Made by a program: the position numbers and the translations under genes
Shown: piece after piece, positions 1 to 12,183 of the stretch
Position numbering within the stretch: the stretch's first letter is position 1
Layout: each line of letters begins with the position of its first letter
The notes under the pieces: generated by a model
Told to the model about the DNA's origin: nothing
Databases searched by the model: none
The model's input: only the letters and a program-made list of their open reading frames with translations
Origin: Taenia hydatigena
Taxonomy: Eukaryota; Platyhelminthes; Cestoda; Cyclophyllidea; Taeniidae
Direction of reading: 5' to 3'
Assembly: GCA_036345935.2 (NCBI GenBank)
Contig: JADWOT020000006.1
Coordinates: forward strand, 20,848,967 to 20,912,966
Length of the DNA: 64,000 bases

Positions 1-239
1 AGCAAATTGAGAAGTTGAGAATCAGCCATTCCACAACGCATGTAGCTAACCATAAATTTAATGTGGTGGTTATGGGGCGACACCATAATTCCTCGGCATC
101 AAGAAGCCAAGTTATTGTGATGCCAAAGACACAAGCATAGCCTCTAAAGTGCACAACTTACATCAACTACATACACTCTTCCTTATCTTTGCTCAAGATC
201 ATGAGGTTAGCTACATTATTGAACAAGTTAACTAAGTAA

Positions 240-616
240 CTATAAGGCACTTCGGAGTTGATAAGTTGCTATCAAATGGATTTCAGTAGCAAGCACACAT
301 ATTTATAATTGTTAATTTGTTCCACAAAAGTAATAATTGTATCGCACATACCTTCATAGCCAGAATCGAAGCCTCGTTTCCCAATTCTCATCTTCATAAT
401 GCCCCTTTTAAAAAGCTCGCCTCCCATATCGCCAAGATGGAATTCCCCATTATCTATGCCCTCATGCGCTAACCTGGCGGCTGATGACCTCGTGATCAAT
501 AAGAAAGTGAGCAAACCTATCAAAGGGAAGAAGAAGGTTTTAGGGCTAAAAAGTGGTCCTCAGGGTGGGAGAGCAATGGGTTGCGACTTACATAGGTATT
601 GCCAGTAAGAAGACAT
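240..616 (-). CDS. Neuropeptide precursor yielding GIMKMRI-amide (3 exons)
   Basis: Exons on the minus strand are 616-592, 516-352 and 268-240, with introns of 75 and 83 nt; all have GT-AG ends and matching phases. The 72-residue product begins with a hydrophobic signal peptide (MSSYWQYLCLLTFLL, about residues 1-21). It then contains a Lys-Arg site, the heptapeptide GIMKMRI, and Gly-Lys-Arg. In metazoan prohormones KR...GKR is the processing pattern that releases a C-terminally amidated peptide, here GIMKMRI-amide, with the glycine as amide donor. A short tail ending in QLRSAL follows. A TATATAAA lies 63 nt upstream of the ATG, and an ATTAAA poly(A) signal lies about 180 nt past the stop (62-57). 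Exon 3 is the least certain part. The exact family is not recognised; function as a secreted neuropeptide is inferred from the processing motifs. Confidence 0.72.
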
Positions 617-678
617 GTCCCACAACACGACAATTGCAAGATGGAAAACTAAATTTGAGTCGATGTCCTCCTGACCTA

Positions 679-686
679 TTTATATA
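679..686 (-). promoter_or_regulatory. TATA box of the neuropeptide gene
   Basis: TATATAAA on the minus strand, followed by TAG, lies 63 nt upstream of the ATG at 616. Standard TATA-to-start spacing would give a leader of roughly 35 nt. Confidence 0.5.
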
Positions 687-2764
687 AAGTTGCCTTCAGC
701 CAATCAGAAAATGGCTACAATTACAGCCATTCAGATGATTCCACTCATCCCATTAGGGAGTTGCTTGTGTGTGTGCTGTCAACTAATTTTACCTTCAGAA
801 TGCATAAAAAAGAAGTATTCGAAACTCCCCAGCATCACTTCCAAAGGGGGTACGCATCGATAAGCGCAGTAAAATCTGCCAAACTAACTCCATTAGATAT
901 CTAAATATTGTCATTTTATGTGAGAATTTCGTGTGACTTATTTTGTGGCCAATATAAAAGCGATACGGAAAAACAGACCTATTAAATTAGGTTAATGAGG
1001 TCGAGTCAGATACAGCGTTGAAGCATGTGGCAAGGCGCCTGCGATAGGAGCAGGATAAACATAACTTAAACACTTTCCAGATTCTCTTTAACAAGGTGTG
1101 CAAGTAGTTCAATGAAATGGGAGCTATTACTAATTAGCAAATGTCACACTTTCCTTAATTTATTCCTTATTCAAATAGCACAAACACATTTTGTGGAGCA
1201 AGAATGGCTGCGCGTTTTTTACGCCTTTACACTATTAATTGGGTCCCCTCGCGGGAAAGGCAATAAAGCTAAGCTTATCCTCCATGTAAATATTGCTCCA
1301 GGGAGGGTCCACGAGGAGAGGTTGGTAGCAAAATTTTGACTCCATATGGCGTCGTTAGTTAAATATAATAAGCAAGTGCAAACAGAATTCTTGTGATGCG
1401 ACGGCGCGACTTGACTAGCAGACATTGTTTACCGAAGGGTTCTTGTACGTTTATAGGTCGATTTGACTTCCACCACGTAGCGGTGTCTTGGTGGAGCCGG
1501 CGGTTTTGGGGTGGGGAGGTGAAAAGAAGGGAAAACCCTTTGAATAAAAATTATTAATCAGTGTTTTTCGGTTCTCCTTCTCTTCAATCAAGTTTACATC
1601 TGTCTACAGCCGAGTTGAATCACTTTGTGAGCGAAGAGAAATGGCACTCCACTTTGGCAATTTTGCTGCTATCTCAATGTGAAATATTCACCGAGAATTC
1701 TGAGTGCCATGAACAGAGGATTTTTGACAGTCTGTGCCGACATCGAGATAAATTAACAGCTATTAGAGTTGCATAATGGGAAGGGGAACGGAAAACTAGC
1801 TTTTAAGCAACTACGCTTTATGGGAATTTAATTCTCTTACTTTGTCTTCTCAAACTTTTTGACAAAAGTACTGTTCTCTAACACATGGCCTATTTTCATT
1901 GTCCCTCCCTTTTACTTGTAGACATAAATATAGAAAATGGAATCTTATACTTGCTTAGCATAAGGGAAAACTTTGAGGGTCAGTGAGATTCGTCCTACCA
2001 CGGGGTCGACGCAAATTAACAGTTATTACCCAAAAAAGGTAATAGCTGTTAATAATTTTATCGGCTAATTTGAGTGAAACAAGGAAATTGTTCGGAGAGA
2101 CTATAACTTGGCCTGCAGTAGCATTTGCGCCTCTCCGAGAGGTAACTACGGTTACACTGCGCAGCAAACCAATCGTCTGTCTAATAATGACGTTTGACTG
2201 ACAGTAGAACTAAGTTATTAAACAAACGATGTCAACGGAAAAGTTGAGACTTTTCAACTCTTTGATGCGATCAAGGGGAGATTAAATTAAATGTCTATAG
2301 CCGATTTTGGCAACTCTTTCAAATTTCATTTATTAAATGTGCTAAACGCAAAGTTCTAATAAATTTGGACACTTATTTTCATATCTGCAAGTTTTATCAG
2401 GCTCAGGAAAAAAAGAAGTTGTGTTTTGAGATTTTTTTCCATCAGCGAGGATTCGGCTAACCAAAGGTTTCGTGAGAACCGGATTTTTTATTGTGCAGTA
2501 AAAGTCGCCCCCAAATTATCTGCTCTAATTGAGGCATATATTTCCCTCGGTTGCCTCTGAATCACTGAGAAGTCTCAGAGCACTTTATGAGTGGGTAAAA
2601 AGGTCCTCGAATCAAGAAATTTTGGTCAATTGAGTACCTCTCTCCCAGGAAGTAGGTGAGTTGGACAGACGCGTTCGTGGTGTTTTCCAAAGTAAAACTC
2701 GCCAAGAGAAGGGAAGAACGCCCAGGATTAGCGAATCAGTTTAAATTAGATTCTTTAACTGGGC
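687..2764. other. Intergenic, no supported gene
   Basis: AT-rich sequence. Open frames are short, lack splice or domain support, and are not convincing. The only structure seen is a pair of stem-loops at 2016-2138. Confidence 0.5.
2016..2052. repeat. Perfect-length hairpin, 15 bp stem
   Basis: Arms 2016-2030 and 2038-2052 pair over 15 bp with one G-U wobble around a 7-nt A-rich loop. A second, weaker 8-bp stem (2092-2099 with 2131-2138) lies just downstream. No function is assigned; it could be a decayed small inverted-repeat element. Confidence 0.6.
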
Positions 2765-3068
2765 ATACGGGATTCTCCGACCCCCCGGAAATCGAAATAT
2801 AGGTGTTGAAGTGCGCTCTCATTAATATTCCATGTCTAAAGGCGACAGGCGTTCTGATTTAACCCTTTTTCCAGAATTGTCTAGTTCACTGCACATATCC
2901 AATTAAGAGGAAAGGGAATAATTTACACTAAGAGGGCAATAAATGAAGGAATAGGGACGATGAAAGGTGACCGTGTCTTCCTCTTTTTGTATCGCACACC
3001 AAATCTCATATCAATGGTCAAATTTTCTCATAGTTTAGTTTCATGGCATTGTTAAAATATACTGTGTT
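2765..3068. repeat. Tandem-duplicated segment, copy A
   Basis: This segment aligns in the same orientation, with many substitutions and small indels, to 4640-4972. Shared landmarks include CTAGTYCACTGCA, GACGATGAARGGTGAC, TGCATCGCACACC-like text and CATGGCATTG near the end. It marks an old direct duplication around the secreted-peptide gene. Confidence 0.7.
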
Positions 3069-3939
3069 GTATTTAGCTGTTCTATGCCGTACTAAATGGC
3101 GTCTTCTTGCGAGAATTAGGCCCTATCTCCAGCATTTTTTAAGGAAGGAGAGGTTTTTACTTCTCAAGTAGCAACATCAACTGTGCTTTTGCTAGTGGAC
3201 GAAGAGCTGCTCAAAAAGATTCATTAGCAGTCTTAGAGGTGCATTGTCACCTGCCACCTACCACCTGCTTACGAGCTTTTGATGTAGGTGTCAGCCAACT
3301 ACTTTATCTATCTTAACCTGCATAGCAGAAAGATCATATCACGCATCCAGACGTCCTCACGGCTGGGGGAGGGGCTGAAGAATGGACTCGCGATTTTATC
3401 ACCAGAAGCCCATGCTACCACTTACAACTACCACAGGTTCTTTGAAAGCTTGACGACAAATTCACCGATAGGCTCTTGTTACCCGGTTCTTAAAGCTGGT
3501 TAGAGCCAATGGCGTATGGCAAAAGAACACATTATCATCCCTCGCCGTCCCAGTAGGTCGAAGTGCTCATATCTTTGCTTCATAACTCCTCTCTATAAAC
3601 AGTTGAACAAAATTGATAAATCTTACACCTTACATTATGCCATTGAAAACTTCTGCTGCGCCTCTGTACCATTAAGTTCACGATACACGAGTCATTTAAA
3701 AAGGAGCATCTTAAGAGAATTTTCTTATTGATAACTTGATTGAATAGAAGAAAGATTTAAGGCGTTTTACCCACCAACTAGCTTTATTGTGGGTGACATA
3801 AAACCGTCCAGGGGTGTGACACCATATGCTTAACCTCGCGCCAAAGGAAAAGAGGCAAACAAGACGGAAACGTTTTATCCGACCACCCAATGCAGCTCAT
3901 CTCAACGTCGTCTCAACTTTCACCCTGCTATGCCACTTT
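3069..3939. other. Intergenic, no supported gene
   Basis: Open frames of about 71 codons (3288-3503, 3516-3731) have no recognisable domain, signal peptide or splice context and are regarded as chance. Confidence 0.5.
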
Positions 3940-4018
3940 GATAAAGGTTCATTCACGCCTTTAAAACAAAACAAAAACTGACGACAATTTTACCTCTTAT
4001 TTAATGACACTCTGCGAT
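3940..4018. repeat. Tandem-duplicated 3' flank, copy A
   Basis: Aligns in the same orientation to 4970-5047 (both contain TTTAATGACACT). It gives a repeat period of about 1.03 kb for the secreted-peptide unit. Copy A flanks an intact exon; copy B does not. Confidence 0.65.
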
Positions 4019-4146
4019 AATTCGAAGGTCTGATATCTATGGAGAATAAAAAAAAACCGGAATCCTATTGATGACAAAGGAAAGACGCTAGACTTGTGTA
4101 ATAAGGAACTTGCGCGTTTTAAGCCTTGACTGTTAAGTAAAGAGGG

Positions 4147-4464
4147 TTACCAATTGCCAAAACGGTTAGGGCCAAAACGGTGAGGGCCAAAACGGCGAGG
4201 GTAGCGTGAAAACGCATCATCGTCTGGATTTTCTCCAAAATTGTCACCTGATAATAATTTCGCCGAGGATAACAGTCCCTTGCAGAAAAAATTAACGGGG
4301 AAAGGATAAAAGTCGCAGGGATGCGGGAAACGTCTTTTTAAAGCACCAAAATCAATCTTTCCCTTGCAAGCCTTGGTTGACTGTGGTAGTGATGACAACA
4401 ACTGCAGCATTGATACAAAGAGGAGAGGAATTAAGAAATTTGCTAGGTGTATTCCTCCAGCCAT
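4147..4464 (-). CDS. Small secreted Cys-containing peptide with RFGP repeats
   Basis: A single-exon reading frame of 105 residues starts at the ATG at 4464. Residues 1-32 form a strong signal peptide (core ANFLIPLLFVSMLQLLSSL). The mature part starts near Cys33. It has a dibasic KRR at 43-45, cysteines at 33, 50 and 61, a Phe/Pro-rich stretch, an acidic spacer DDD, and ends in a short tandem RRFGPHRFGPNRFGNW. The tail repeat also shows in DNA as repeated CGTTTTGGCCC units. A TATATAAA lies 28 nt upstream of the ATG, so the 5' leader may be very short. The frame could continue through a splice at GTAACC near the stop. A diverged copy of the signal exon lies at 14202. The family is not recognised; a secreted effector or regulatory peptide is inferred. 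Confidence 0.6.
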   Translation of the reverse strand: MAGGIHLANFLIPLLFVSMLQLLSSLPQSTKACKGKIDFGALKRRFPHPCDFYPFPVNFFCKGLLSSAKLLSGDNFGENPDDDAFSRYPRRFGPHRFGPNRFGNW

Positions 4465-4491
4465 TGTTTCACTCGCCAACGCAAACGCATA

Positions 4492-4499
4492 TCTTTATA
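4492..4499 (-). promoter_or_regulatory. TATA box of the secreted-peptide gene
   Basis: TATATAAA on the minus strand, 28 nt upstream of the ATG at 4464. The surrounding upstream region (4490-4595) is similar to 5057-5185 and to the 14030-14195 region in opposite orientation, so the promoter block was duplicated with the gene. Confidence 0.5.
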
Positions 4500-4639
4500 T
4501 ACATTCACAAATCACCGTTTACAGGTAGCCAAGGCCAATGCTGGTGCATCCGGTCCGCTTTGGTATTATAATTAATCTGCTTAGTCCACTTTTTGATGGT
4601 AAACTTTGTACACATCTATGCCACGCTGTTTATTGCAAG

Positions 4640-5047
4640 GGTATACGTAATTCTCCATTCCACGGAAAACCGACACATTGGTGTTGAATTTTGCCCTCAT
4701 TGATACTCAGTATTTAAAAGACCCCTTTTAAAAAAGCGAAAGATATTCCCATTTCAAATTTTTTAAAGATTGTCTAGTCCACTGCATTTGCCTGTTCAGC
4801 GTGTCTAATCTGGAGGGAAGGTAAAAATCCACAGTAAAAGGACAGTAAGTGAAGGGATACGGACGATGAAGGGTGACTGCGTTTTCCTTCTTTTGCATCG
4901 CACACCACAACTCACACCAACGGGCAAATCGTCACACAGGTCAGTTCCATGGCATTGTAAATATATGCAACTTTGCTAAAGGATCACTCACACCCAAAAA
5001 TAAAAAATGACGATAATTTTACCTTTTATTTAATGACACTTTGCGAC
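4640..5047. repeat. Tandem-duplicated segment, copy B
   Basis: 4640-4972 matches 2765-3068 and 4970-5047 matches 3940-4018, same orientation. In this copy the peptide exon expected between the 3' flank (ending 5047) and the promoter-like block (starting about 5057) is absent. The junction coincides with the outer edge of inverted repeat 1. Confidence 0.65.
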
Positions 5048-5049
5048 GC

Positions 5050-6741
5050 ATATATATATGTGCACATAAACTAAATGCTGTTTACTGGTAGCCGATACAA
5101 ACGTCATACCCATGTATCAACTAATATTCGCTTTCCGGTAACCATGGGCAGTCCACTCGGCTATTACAATGAATCAACTTAGCCAAGTTATAGGTGCCAA
5201 ACGCTGGAGCAGTCGGCATCTCGACAGCAGTACTTTATTGGTTCATTGTGCTACTCGTTTTTTTCCGGTTTTTCCTGTGTTTGTGCATTGTTGATCGAAG
5301 TGGATCACACGATGTGCGTCCCGACCTTCCCCTTTAAACTGCAGTGACCATATGTAACGCATTAAATGTCGCAAAAGTGGCAATAACTTGCACGTTTGAA
5401 AGTGTCTTGTGTGGAGATCTGTGCATTCGTAGAAATTCGGAATGGTTGTGCGATTGTGTGCGGTAGGCATGCCGGGATCCTCTTTGACACATCGACACCA
5501 AGACTCAAATGATTCTCCAATCAGGCTGCTTTGTACCTCGTCAGTCTATCTGAAATGCGTCCATCAGTTCGTCCGTCCATTGTCTTTGTTCGTTGGAACA
5601 CCCAAATGCCTACTTCATTCCTGTAAGCTGTTGGTCTCGGAGGTCACATTCGGCTCATAATGGTGATTTTCAGGTTACGCTATACTATGCTATGAAATTC
5701 TCCTTCTAGCATGTCCTAGGTATTGTGCACCGTCCTAGTCAATTCCGAGCTTCCTCTTCTCTCCAACTGCACTCAACTTGGCAAAACTAATGCGAAGATC
5801 ATCATCAGTTCGTTGTTCAATGTTACAAGCTAGAGCTCGGGAAGGTCGGCATGTTCTCTCCCCTTCAATTCAACACGCTAACTCGGATGCCTGCTGACAG
5901 TTTGTGCATTAGCCCACTCACCGTCTGATCGACTTGCTGATCGTGTTTTTCCCCTCATCCTCCAGGTCAGCGCGAAGGCAAGCCGCCACCACTGTTACAC
6001 GACGTGATAATACACTACGGTGAACGGCTGGCTGTCGATGAGAGCGTAAATCAAATCACGATGGCAATCAGGGCGATTCATGGCACGAAGTCGCCTGAAA
6101 TCATCGCTTCCCCTCCAATCGTCAGTGCTGCGATTGCTACCGCCACTACAGTAGACAACGATCGCTGTGATGCCTCGGCGGATCCACCGACCCAATTTCC
6201 AGCCTCAGTGAACACCACTCCTGCTCGTGGGTACGTGGAGTGTGGTTCCTTGTCAGAAGCAGTCTCCATCTTGTCGACTGTTCACCTCGTCTAGGTCATC
6301 TTCACAGGGAAGCGCTGGCACAGATAAGGGTCTAGTGTGTCGTTTCATTTTCCTTCAGTGACTCCGCCAGTGATGTGAATGCGGATGCAGGTCCAGTCTC
6401 GCTGATTTTGGTTATCGGTACCTCGTTGACGGTGCTGCGATTTTACTCCTTCCTGTGGCCCCATGGACTGCGTCGTTGTCTTGGCGCTGGCACCAAAGGT
6501 GGCGACGGCAGCACAAGGCCTCCGAAACGTTCTCGACCCAGTCCTGATTCCGTGACGTCGACGTCGACGTCGACGACGGCGACGGCGACGGAGAGAGCGG
6601 CATCCGACGACTGCACGGAAAGCTGCGAGTTAGCCATAATTAACATGCAGAGCACGTGTAAAGACGGACTCGCGAGTTTCGTCAGTCGACGTGCGTGTGA
6701 TGATCTACTGCGTGAGACGGTAGAAGGTCGTCTGGGTCTCT
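5050..6741 (+). repeat. Inverted repeat 1, left arm (about 1.69 kb)
   Basis: Reverse complement of 12486-14170 with near identity; the encoded exon-5 copy is the same in all 96 codons compared. Visible differences are a few substitutions near the outer end (for example 5140-5145) and one extra GTCGAC unit near 6558. It contains the last 0.9 kb of SIRT7 intron 4, exon 5, intron 5 and most of exon 6. Introns are retained, so this is a DNA-level duplication and not a retrocopy. The arm stops abruptly inside exon 6, after GGTCTCT. Confidence 0.95.
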
Positions 6742-6743
6742 AG
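5966..6743 (+). pseudogene. Truncated SIRT7 3'-end copy (exons 5 and 6)
   Basis: 5966-6230 is a full copy of SIRT7 exon 5 (motif VIIHYGERL, splice sites intact). The frame resumes at 6359 as exon 6, with the NAD-pocket motif VIGTSLTVL. Homology ends at 6741, where flanking DNA supplies an in-frame TAG at 6741-6743. The last 35 or so codons of SIRT7 are therefore missing, and no exons 1-4 lie upstream. Without the Rossmann N-terminal half and zinc module it cannot encode an active sirtuin. The reading frame is nevertheless undamaged, which points to a recent origin. Confidence 0.85.
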
Positions 6744-9700
6744 GTATGCACGTACGGTGCTAAGAGAAAATTTTACTGATAACATACGACGAAACCGGTG
6801 TTTGTTTGGACTTTTGCAAGGTGATATCTTGAATGACAGTTTATAGCCACCAGGTAATCCAACATGTTCCTGCATCTTGCGGTGTAGAAACTGTTGTCAA
6901 AAGTAACCCTGAACATGTCCCATTGTTAAGTGATCGAAAGTACATTTAGTATGTCTATCCCACTGAACTGATAGTAAACAATCATTAAGGGTAGATGTAC
7001 CATCTTCGCTCTACACTTACACGGAACTTTCACTAACCTTTAGGGCCAATCAGATATGACGAGAAAATGAATTGCGATGCTGCTTGACACGGTACAAGTT
7101 GGACCAGAAATAATTAAGTACTTGTTTAACTCTTCGTCTTGGTTATGCAGGCATTTAAAAACTCTGCTGTCGTACCTCTGCTAATCGGCAAGGCTGCATG
7201 GGACATGCATAATCCCAGTCTGGATCGCCAAAGTTGATTTCTTTTTTTGACAGGATTATTGGACAAGCCATGGTGAGACTACACGAAGACAAGTATTCCC
7301 CCAGTAGACTCCGTTTTACATAAATGTGTGTCTGTGCACGGTAAAATGCACTCGAGTCTGTCCACTTGGGAATGCCATCGGAAGCTGTCCAAGAAGAAGA
7401 TCTCCCTTTCAACCACCTATATTAGGTTGGCTAGCACTGCTGAAGTCGTCAAGGGACGGAAAGCCCTCTGCCTAAACGACAATGCAACGCCCGTCATCCC
7501 CTCTTCCGCGTCTTCCTGATCCCATTGCTCCAAGCCTCACTAACCGAGTCGACGGGGCAAGCGCATGCAGTGAGGATTACTTAGTGGGAAACAAAAAACG
7601 TTTTTCGGGAGTGAGATTTGACCGATTCAAAAAAATCAGTGCTGGTGGTGGCCGTTTCCGATTGCTTTAAAAGAACATTAACATAATTGGTAACCTTAGG
7701 ATCGACATGATTGTGCGATACATCTGACAAGTGACTAGTACATGACTGTGACAATCAGTGTTCTGTGATACTTTTAGCACAACATTTGCAGTCTTTTTGC
7801 CGTTTTCTCCTGCTAGTAGAGGAGACTTCCTCGAAAGCTTGATATGAATTGCTAGCTTATTCTAGTGCCCTAAAACACTAATTTTATCGGTTGCCAAGGC
7901 AGTGATTACCGACAAGGTCTCACAGAAAAGGTTTCGACGCGAAACAAATGAGAGCAAAATGAGGACAAATTTGTCATCCCACAGGAAGATTAATTTGAGT
8001 GCCATTGTTCCTGTTCCACGACTTTGGTGACAATTCACTAGATGCACAGGAAAGTGGATGAGGGTAGAGGAGGGTGTAGCAATTAGGCCTCATGCTGAGA
8101 GTAAGCAACCCATCATTTGTTTAAAGAAAACGTTTCAACCTTCCTTAATTTTTTATAAAAGTAAGAAGTGATAAGAGAAAACTCATGCGAAGAGGTTTTG
8201 GGAGTCTAGGAAGGGTCCACTTCTATTTCGGGCATCATTTTGGAAATACTATTTATCTGAAATAAGAAAATCGCTCCCTTTTGGGGGGACGTTGTATCGT
8301 TCAGCATTTCAACATAAATGCAAAAAAGTCTTAAGCTGTACTCGTTCAAGGGATGCAAAAGATAATACGCTACTTTCTTTGAAGGGAGGGGAGGTAGGAA
8401 GAAATGGGACGAACTTAGCTCTTCTCCACTATTTCTAAGAATATATATTAAGACCACACAACTTCAATGCTCGATTATGAAAATTTATGATAGATGTAAA
8501 CACAATACGGTAAAAAGGACAACTGATCGGTCATGTCTTACCTGCTTACGGTAAATTAGAAAAACTTTTTAAATTTTGTGCCCAAATCAAGCATTACAAA
8601 GTTAACGCTTTCAGTTAAAAGGCGTTAAACTGAGATGGAGCGCACATTTAAAAAAAAGGTGGGCGAAACGCAATTGGACTCTCGGACTTACATACTTAAT
8701 TTTTTTCAAAGCAAGCCATAAATAGACTACCTTTCCCATCTATTTTGATAAAACCGCCGGTGGAGAGATTTCCCCATAACTCGATTTTAACGACTTTGCT
8801 ATAGTACAGCTTGATATGGCCGCATTCCATTAGGGATTATGAAGGTGTTTCAAGTCATCACGCAATACCCTCTTAAGCAATGAATTAGGCTCTCCGAAAC
8901 CCTCTTTGCTGCGGACAATCATTTTATTCGAGGTGATTGATTTGGCCTCGCCCGGTGCTTTTATCTATTTATGAAAAACAAAGCATAAATGACCTGGTAA
9001 AGTGTTTAAATAATTTTGATGCATTTAAAGATTCGCTTTTATTTTACATCTTTATAACTTAACCCAGCAGCAACACGCCTCTCCCTATAATCCGCTCATT
9101 TGTTTCAAGTTTATGAGATTTGGAGTCGCACCAAACATAGTGAATCGACGTTGGAGTGATTCAGACAAGTTATAGATGATAAAGTTAAGCAGTTTGGTGA
9201 AAGTTTTTCAAAAAATGGTTTTTTGCCGCTTGCTTATTTTGAAGTTAATTATCAATAAAGAAACCCCGAAGTCCTAGTAATTAAACGTGCAATAGACGTC
9301 ACTTAAATTACACATTCTTTACTAAAAATTACCTTGGCAACTGTTGATTTTTTTCAAGGGTTTATAACTTCAAAACACAATTTTGTTTGAAAAAACCGAA
9401 AGTTGGGTGTGCCTTCGACCACAAAATTACTAATAAACACTGACTACACGACATCATTTGGTAATGCTCCGAGTTAGAGGGAACGCCTAAAGAGTGAGAT
9501 GGCGTTCCCAAATCAGGCGAAGTTTTCGCGTTGCATTCGACGCGCCGGGTGCAGTGTTTCACACAGATATCTGATTAAATGTCCCAACTTTGAAACATTA
9601 TGGATGTGCACTCAAGCGGAAGCTAAATACGGCAATATTGTAACGTTGAGAGAACAAATTCTAACACTTATTTGTATGTCATCAGGTAAATAACGAGTAA

Positions 9701-12183
9701 AATGAAATAAAATCAGGATAGGGAAACGGAAAACTTAAGCACCGTGGATTTATCGACCGACGATGCGTAAGGTAACAATAATTTTCCAGCCTGTGGTGAA
9801 CGGAAGATTTTGTCATCGAAGTAGCGGGGGTTGAGTGCTCCTGATCGCTGGGATAGAACTTGTCCATAGGCTTTCACTAAAGGCCCGTGCGTTCACTAAC
9901 AAAATCACCATATATAACGCTGACGCTAGGTGGAATTTTCAGCCACAAAATATAACAAATAGTAAATAGAATTTAATTGACATTTTAGATGCCTTGGACT
10001 TCCTGAGTTGCTGCAATAAAAAAATGGAACAGAGCATTCATTCTGGTTTTATTTGTCAGGAATCTGTGAACTAAAAGAGTGGGAAAAGTAAAAATTACCT
10101 GGGTATGCATTAAGCTTGCTAGAATGGTGCAACCGTAATCAATTGCCATACTTAGAAATTCATTTCTCCCCACAAAAATACTAGGTATCCGTGATTTAAA
10201 AGTATAAGGAAAAAGTGAAACCTAAGGCAAAATAATTGACACGAAAGTACGATATTTTTGTGAAAAAGGTACAAGTGCAGCCGTGTCGTTTTAACTCATA
10301 CAAGGTCATAAATGCGGTCACGGCAGCGCATGTCCTCTTCAAAATTACACAAGGCCATATCCTGGAGTGATTTTAGCGACTAGGTTCAATATTCTCTAGC
10401 CAAGATTTTGGATGGAGAATTGCGTGAGTGCAACTGGTCATTACGGTTGAATAAACGTCAAAAACAGCAATTGTCTCACCATGAAGAAAAGAAATGATCC
10501 GTTGTCAGTTGAAATTTTCTAGGCTTAAAACATGCACGAGGAAATATTTGTAAATAGTCCACCATTTACAGGCCATATTGTGTGTCAATATTGTCTGTAC
10601 CCAAATGTTGACACCTTGCATGGAGTTACTGGCCTTAACCAACTTTTGATTTAACCAAATTTGCAATCAAAATCAAGCTGGTAAAACAGTGATAAAATAC
10701 TAATTAGCAAAGCGGATTTAGCCCTGATAACTACCACTAGGTCACTTTTATCGGATCCTCCCCTCAGATCATGCGTTTAGTCATTGATATTGTACGTTGA
10801 CGTGACAAATTTAATGCTTAGAACTGCGTTAAACTGGAGTTTGTAGAGCAGATAATCCCGACTTACGGGTGCCTGACTCAGCTGTCTTATCGTGATATAG
10901 GGATTTGAAACAGCCGAAAACCTCCTCAGGTGTTGTGCTAGTTGAAATACTCGTCGATATAACGCGTGGTCTGAAATCCATTGTCAAGTGAAACATAAAT
11001 CTGCCGTGGAAGTCACCAGAATTAGGCATATTACTTCCAGAACAAACAACATAATTACCTCATTTTTCATTCCCTACGAGGCACTCCACTTCACATGCAA
11101 CTACCTAATTGGCATGTTTAGTCTTAGAAAAGAGCGACAAGTGTTTGAGGCTTGAAGAATTAGCACATTACCGCCCACTCACCGCAGGGTATCATATTCC
11201 ATCGCACATCCTCCCGAGGTGCATATCCTACCACCGGTTATTTTGGATGAAGTCTGGAACCTTGCGTTATGCTATCTCGGGAGGGGGGTAAGAGAATTTC
11301 CATCTGTACTTTTGGTGATATACCGATGTCTTAGGGATAATAGTCTTGTTTTCAGGAAGTGGCCTACATACTTCAATATGAAATTCCGGCTTGGAAGACG
11401 TGGTGCCTTAAGAGAGCGCGACGTGATGTGCCCAAGCATGCATTGCAAAGATAATTCCTCATAGCAAGCAAGTAAAAAATCAGTTTAGCGTTTGTAGAAC
11501 CTTCAACAATGCGAGCCGATGAAATGAAGGACGCGTTACTTGCTTCTGCGGTACATTATAGGCGAGGCCATGAAGCTAATCCATCCTATGGAAAAAACAC
11601 AACCTACCTGCCATTCATAGGCAGATCTACCCAATAGTATAACTCTTCACATCCTATAGTTTATGTCACTGTTGCCCATCCATCTATCCCCGCTACTTTT
11701 AGTTCCCAGGAAAAAAGATAGGAAGAGAAGGGGCTACACATCCTCACAATTGACAAAAAGTCTTTTGGGTGAAAGCTTAGGCGAAAGCAGGTTGAGATTT
11801 AAAGAAACAATCAACAAATCATTCCACCTCCACGAACTACCCCGCAGCAGGGTTCGACCACTCGAGGTAAAGCAGCGGGTTTATGTGGGATCTCTACCAT
11901 CCCTTTATTTTCATTATATAAACTTGGCGAAATAAACTAATCACACCGAGCGATGGACGAGAACCAAGTACACACCAAGCCTGGAACACAAAAGGGTAAT
12001 GAGCAAACGCTGCAGTTTTATGTAACCTTTTCAATGGTGGAAAAGTAAGTCTCACGTGTGACAAGTTCTGCTTGGCTAAGGCAAGGAAGCAACAAACTTC
12101 TATCTAATGAAAGCATCAAATGACTATTGAAATACCTTCACGGATAAACGACAAACAAAAACGACCTAGTCGGCGAAATCATA
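6742..12183. other. Spacer of inverted repeat 1, no supported gene
   Basis: About 5.4 kb of AT-rich sequence. A minus-strand stretch at 7190-7250 encodes EINFGDPDWDYACPMQPCR before a GTACGA donor-like site. It faintly recalls the KIDFG...C pattern of the peptide at 4147 but has no signal exon nearby. Other open frames (for example 11663-11935) show no recognisable features. Confidence 0.4.

Noticed and set aside
5243..5660. Identical 72-75 codon frames in both arms of inverted repeat 1
   Set aside because: They lie in SIRT7 intron 4; identity is explained by the recent duplication, not by coding constraint.
6412..6655. Frames rich in Ser/Thr/Pro or Val/Asp opposite the SIRT7 exon 6 copy
   Set aside because: Produced by the GTCGAC/GGCGAC simple repeat on other frames.
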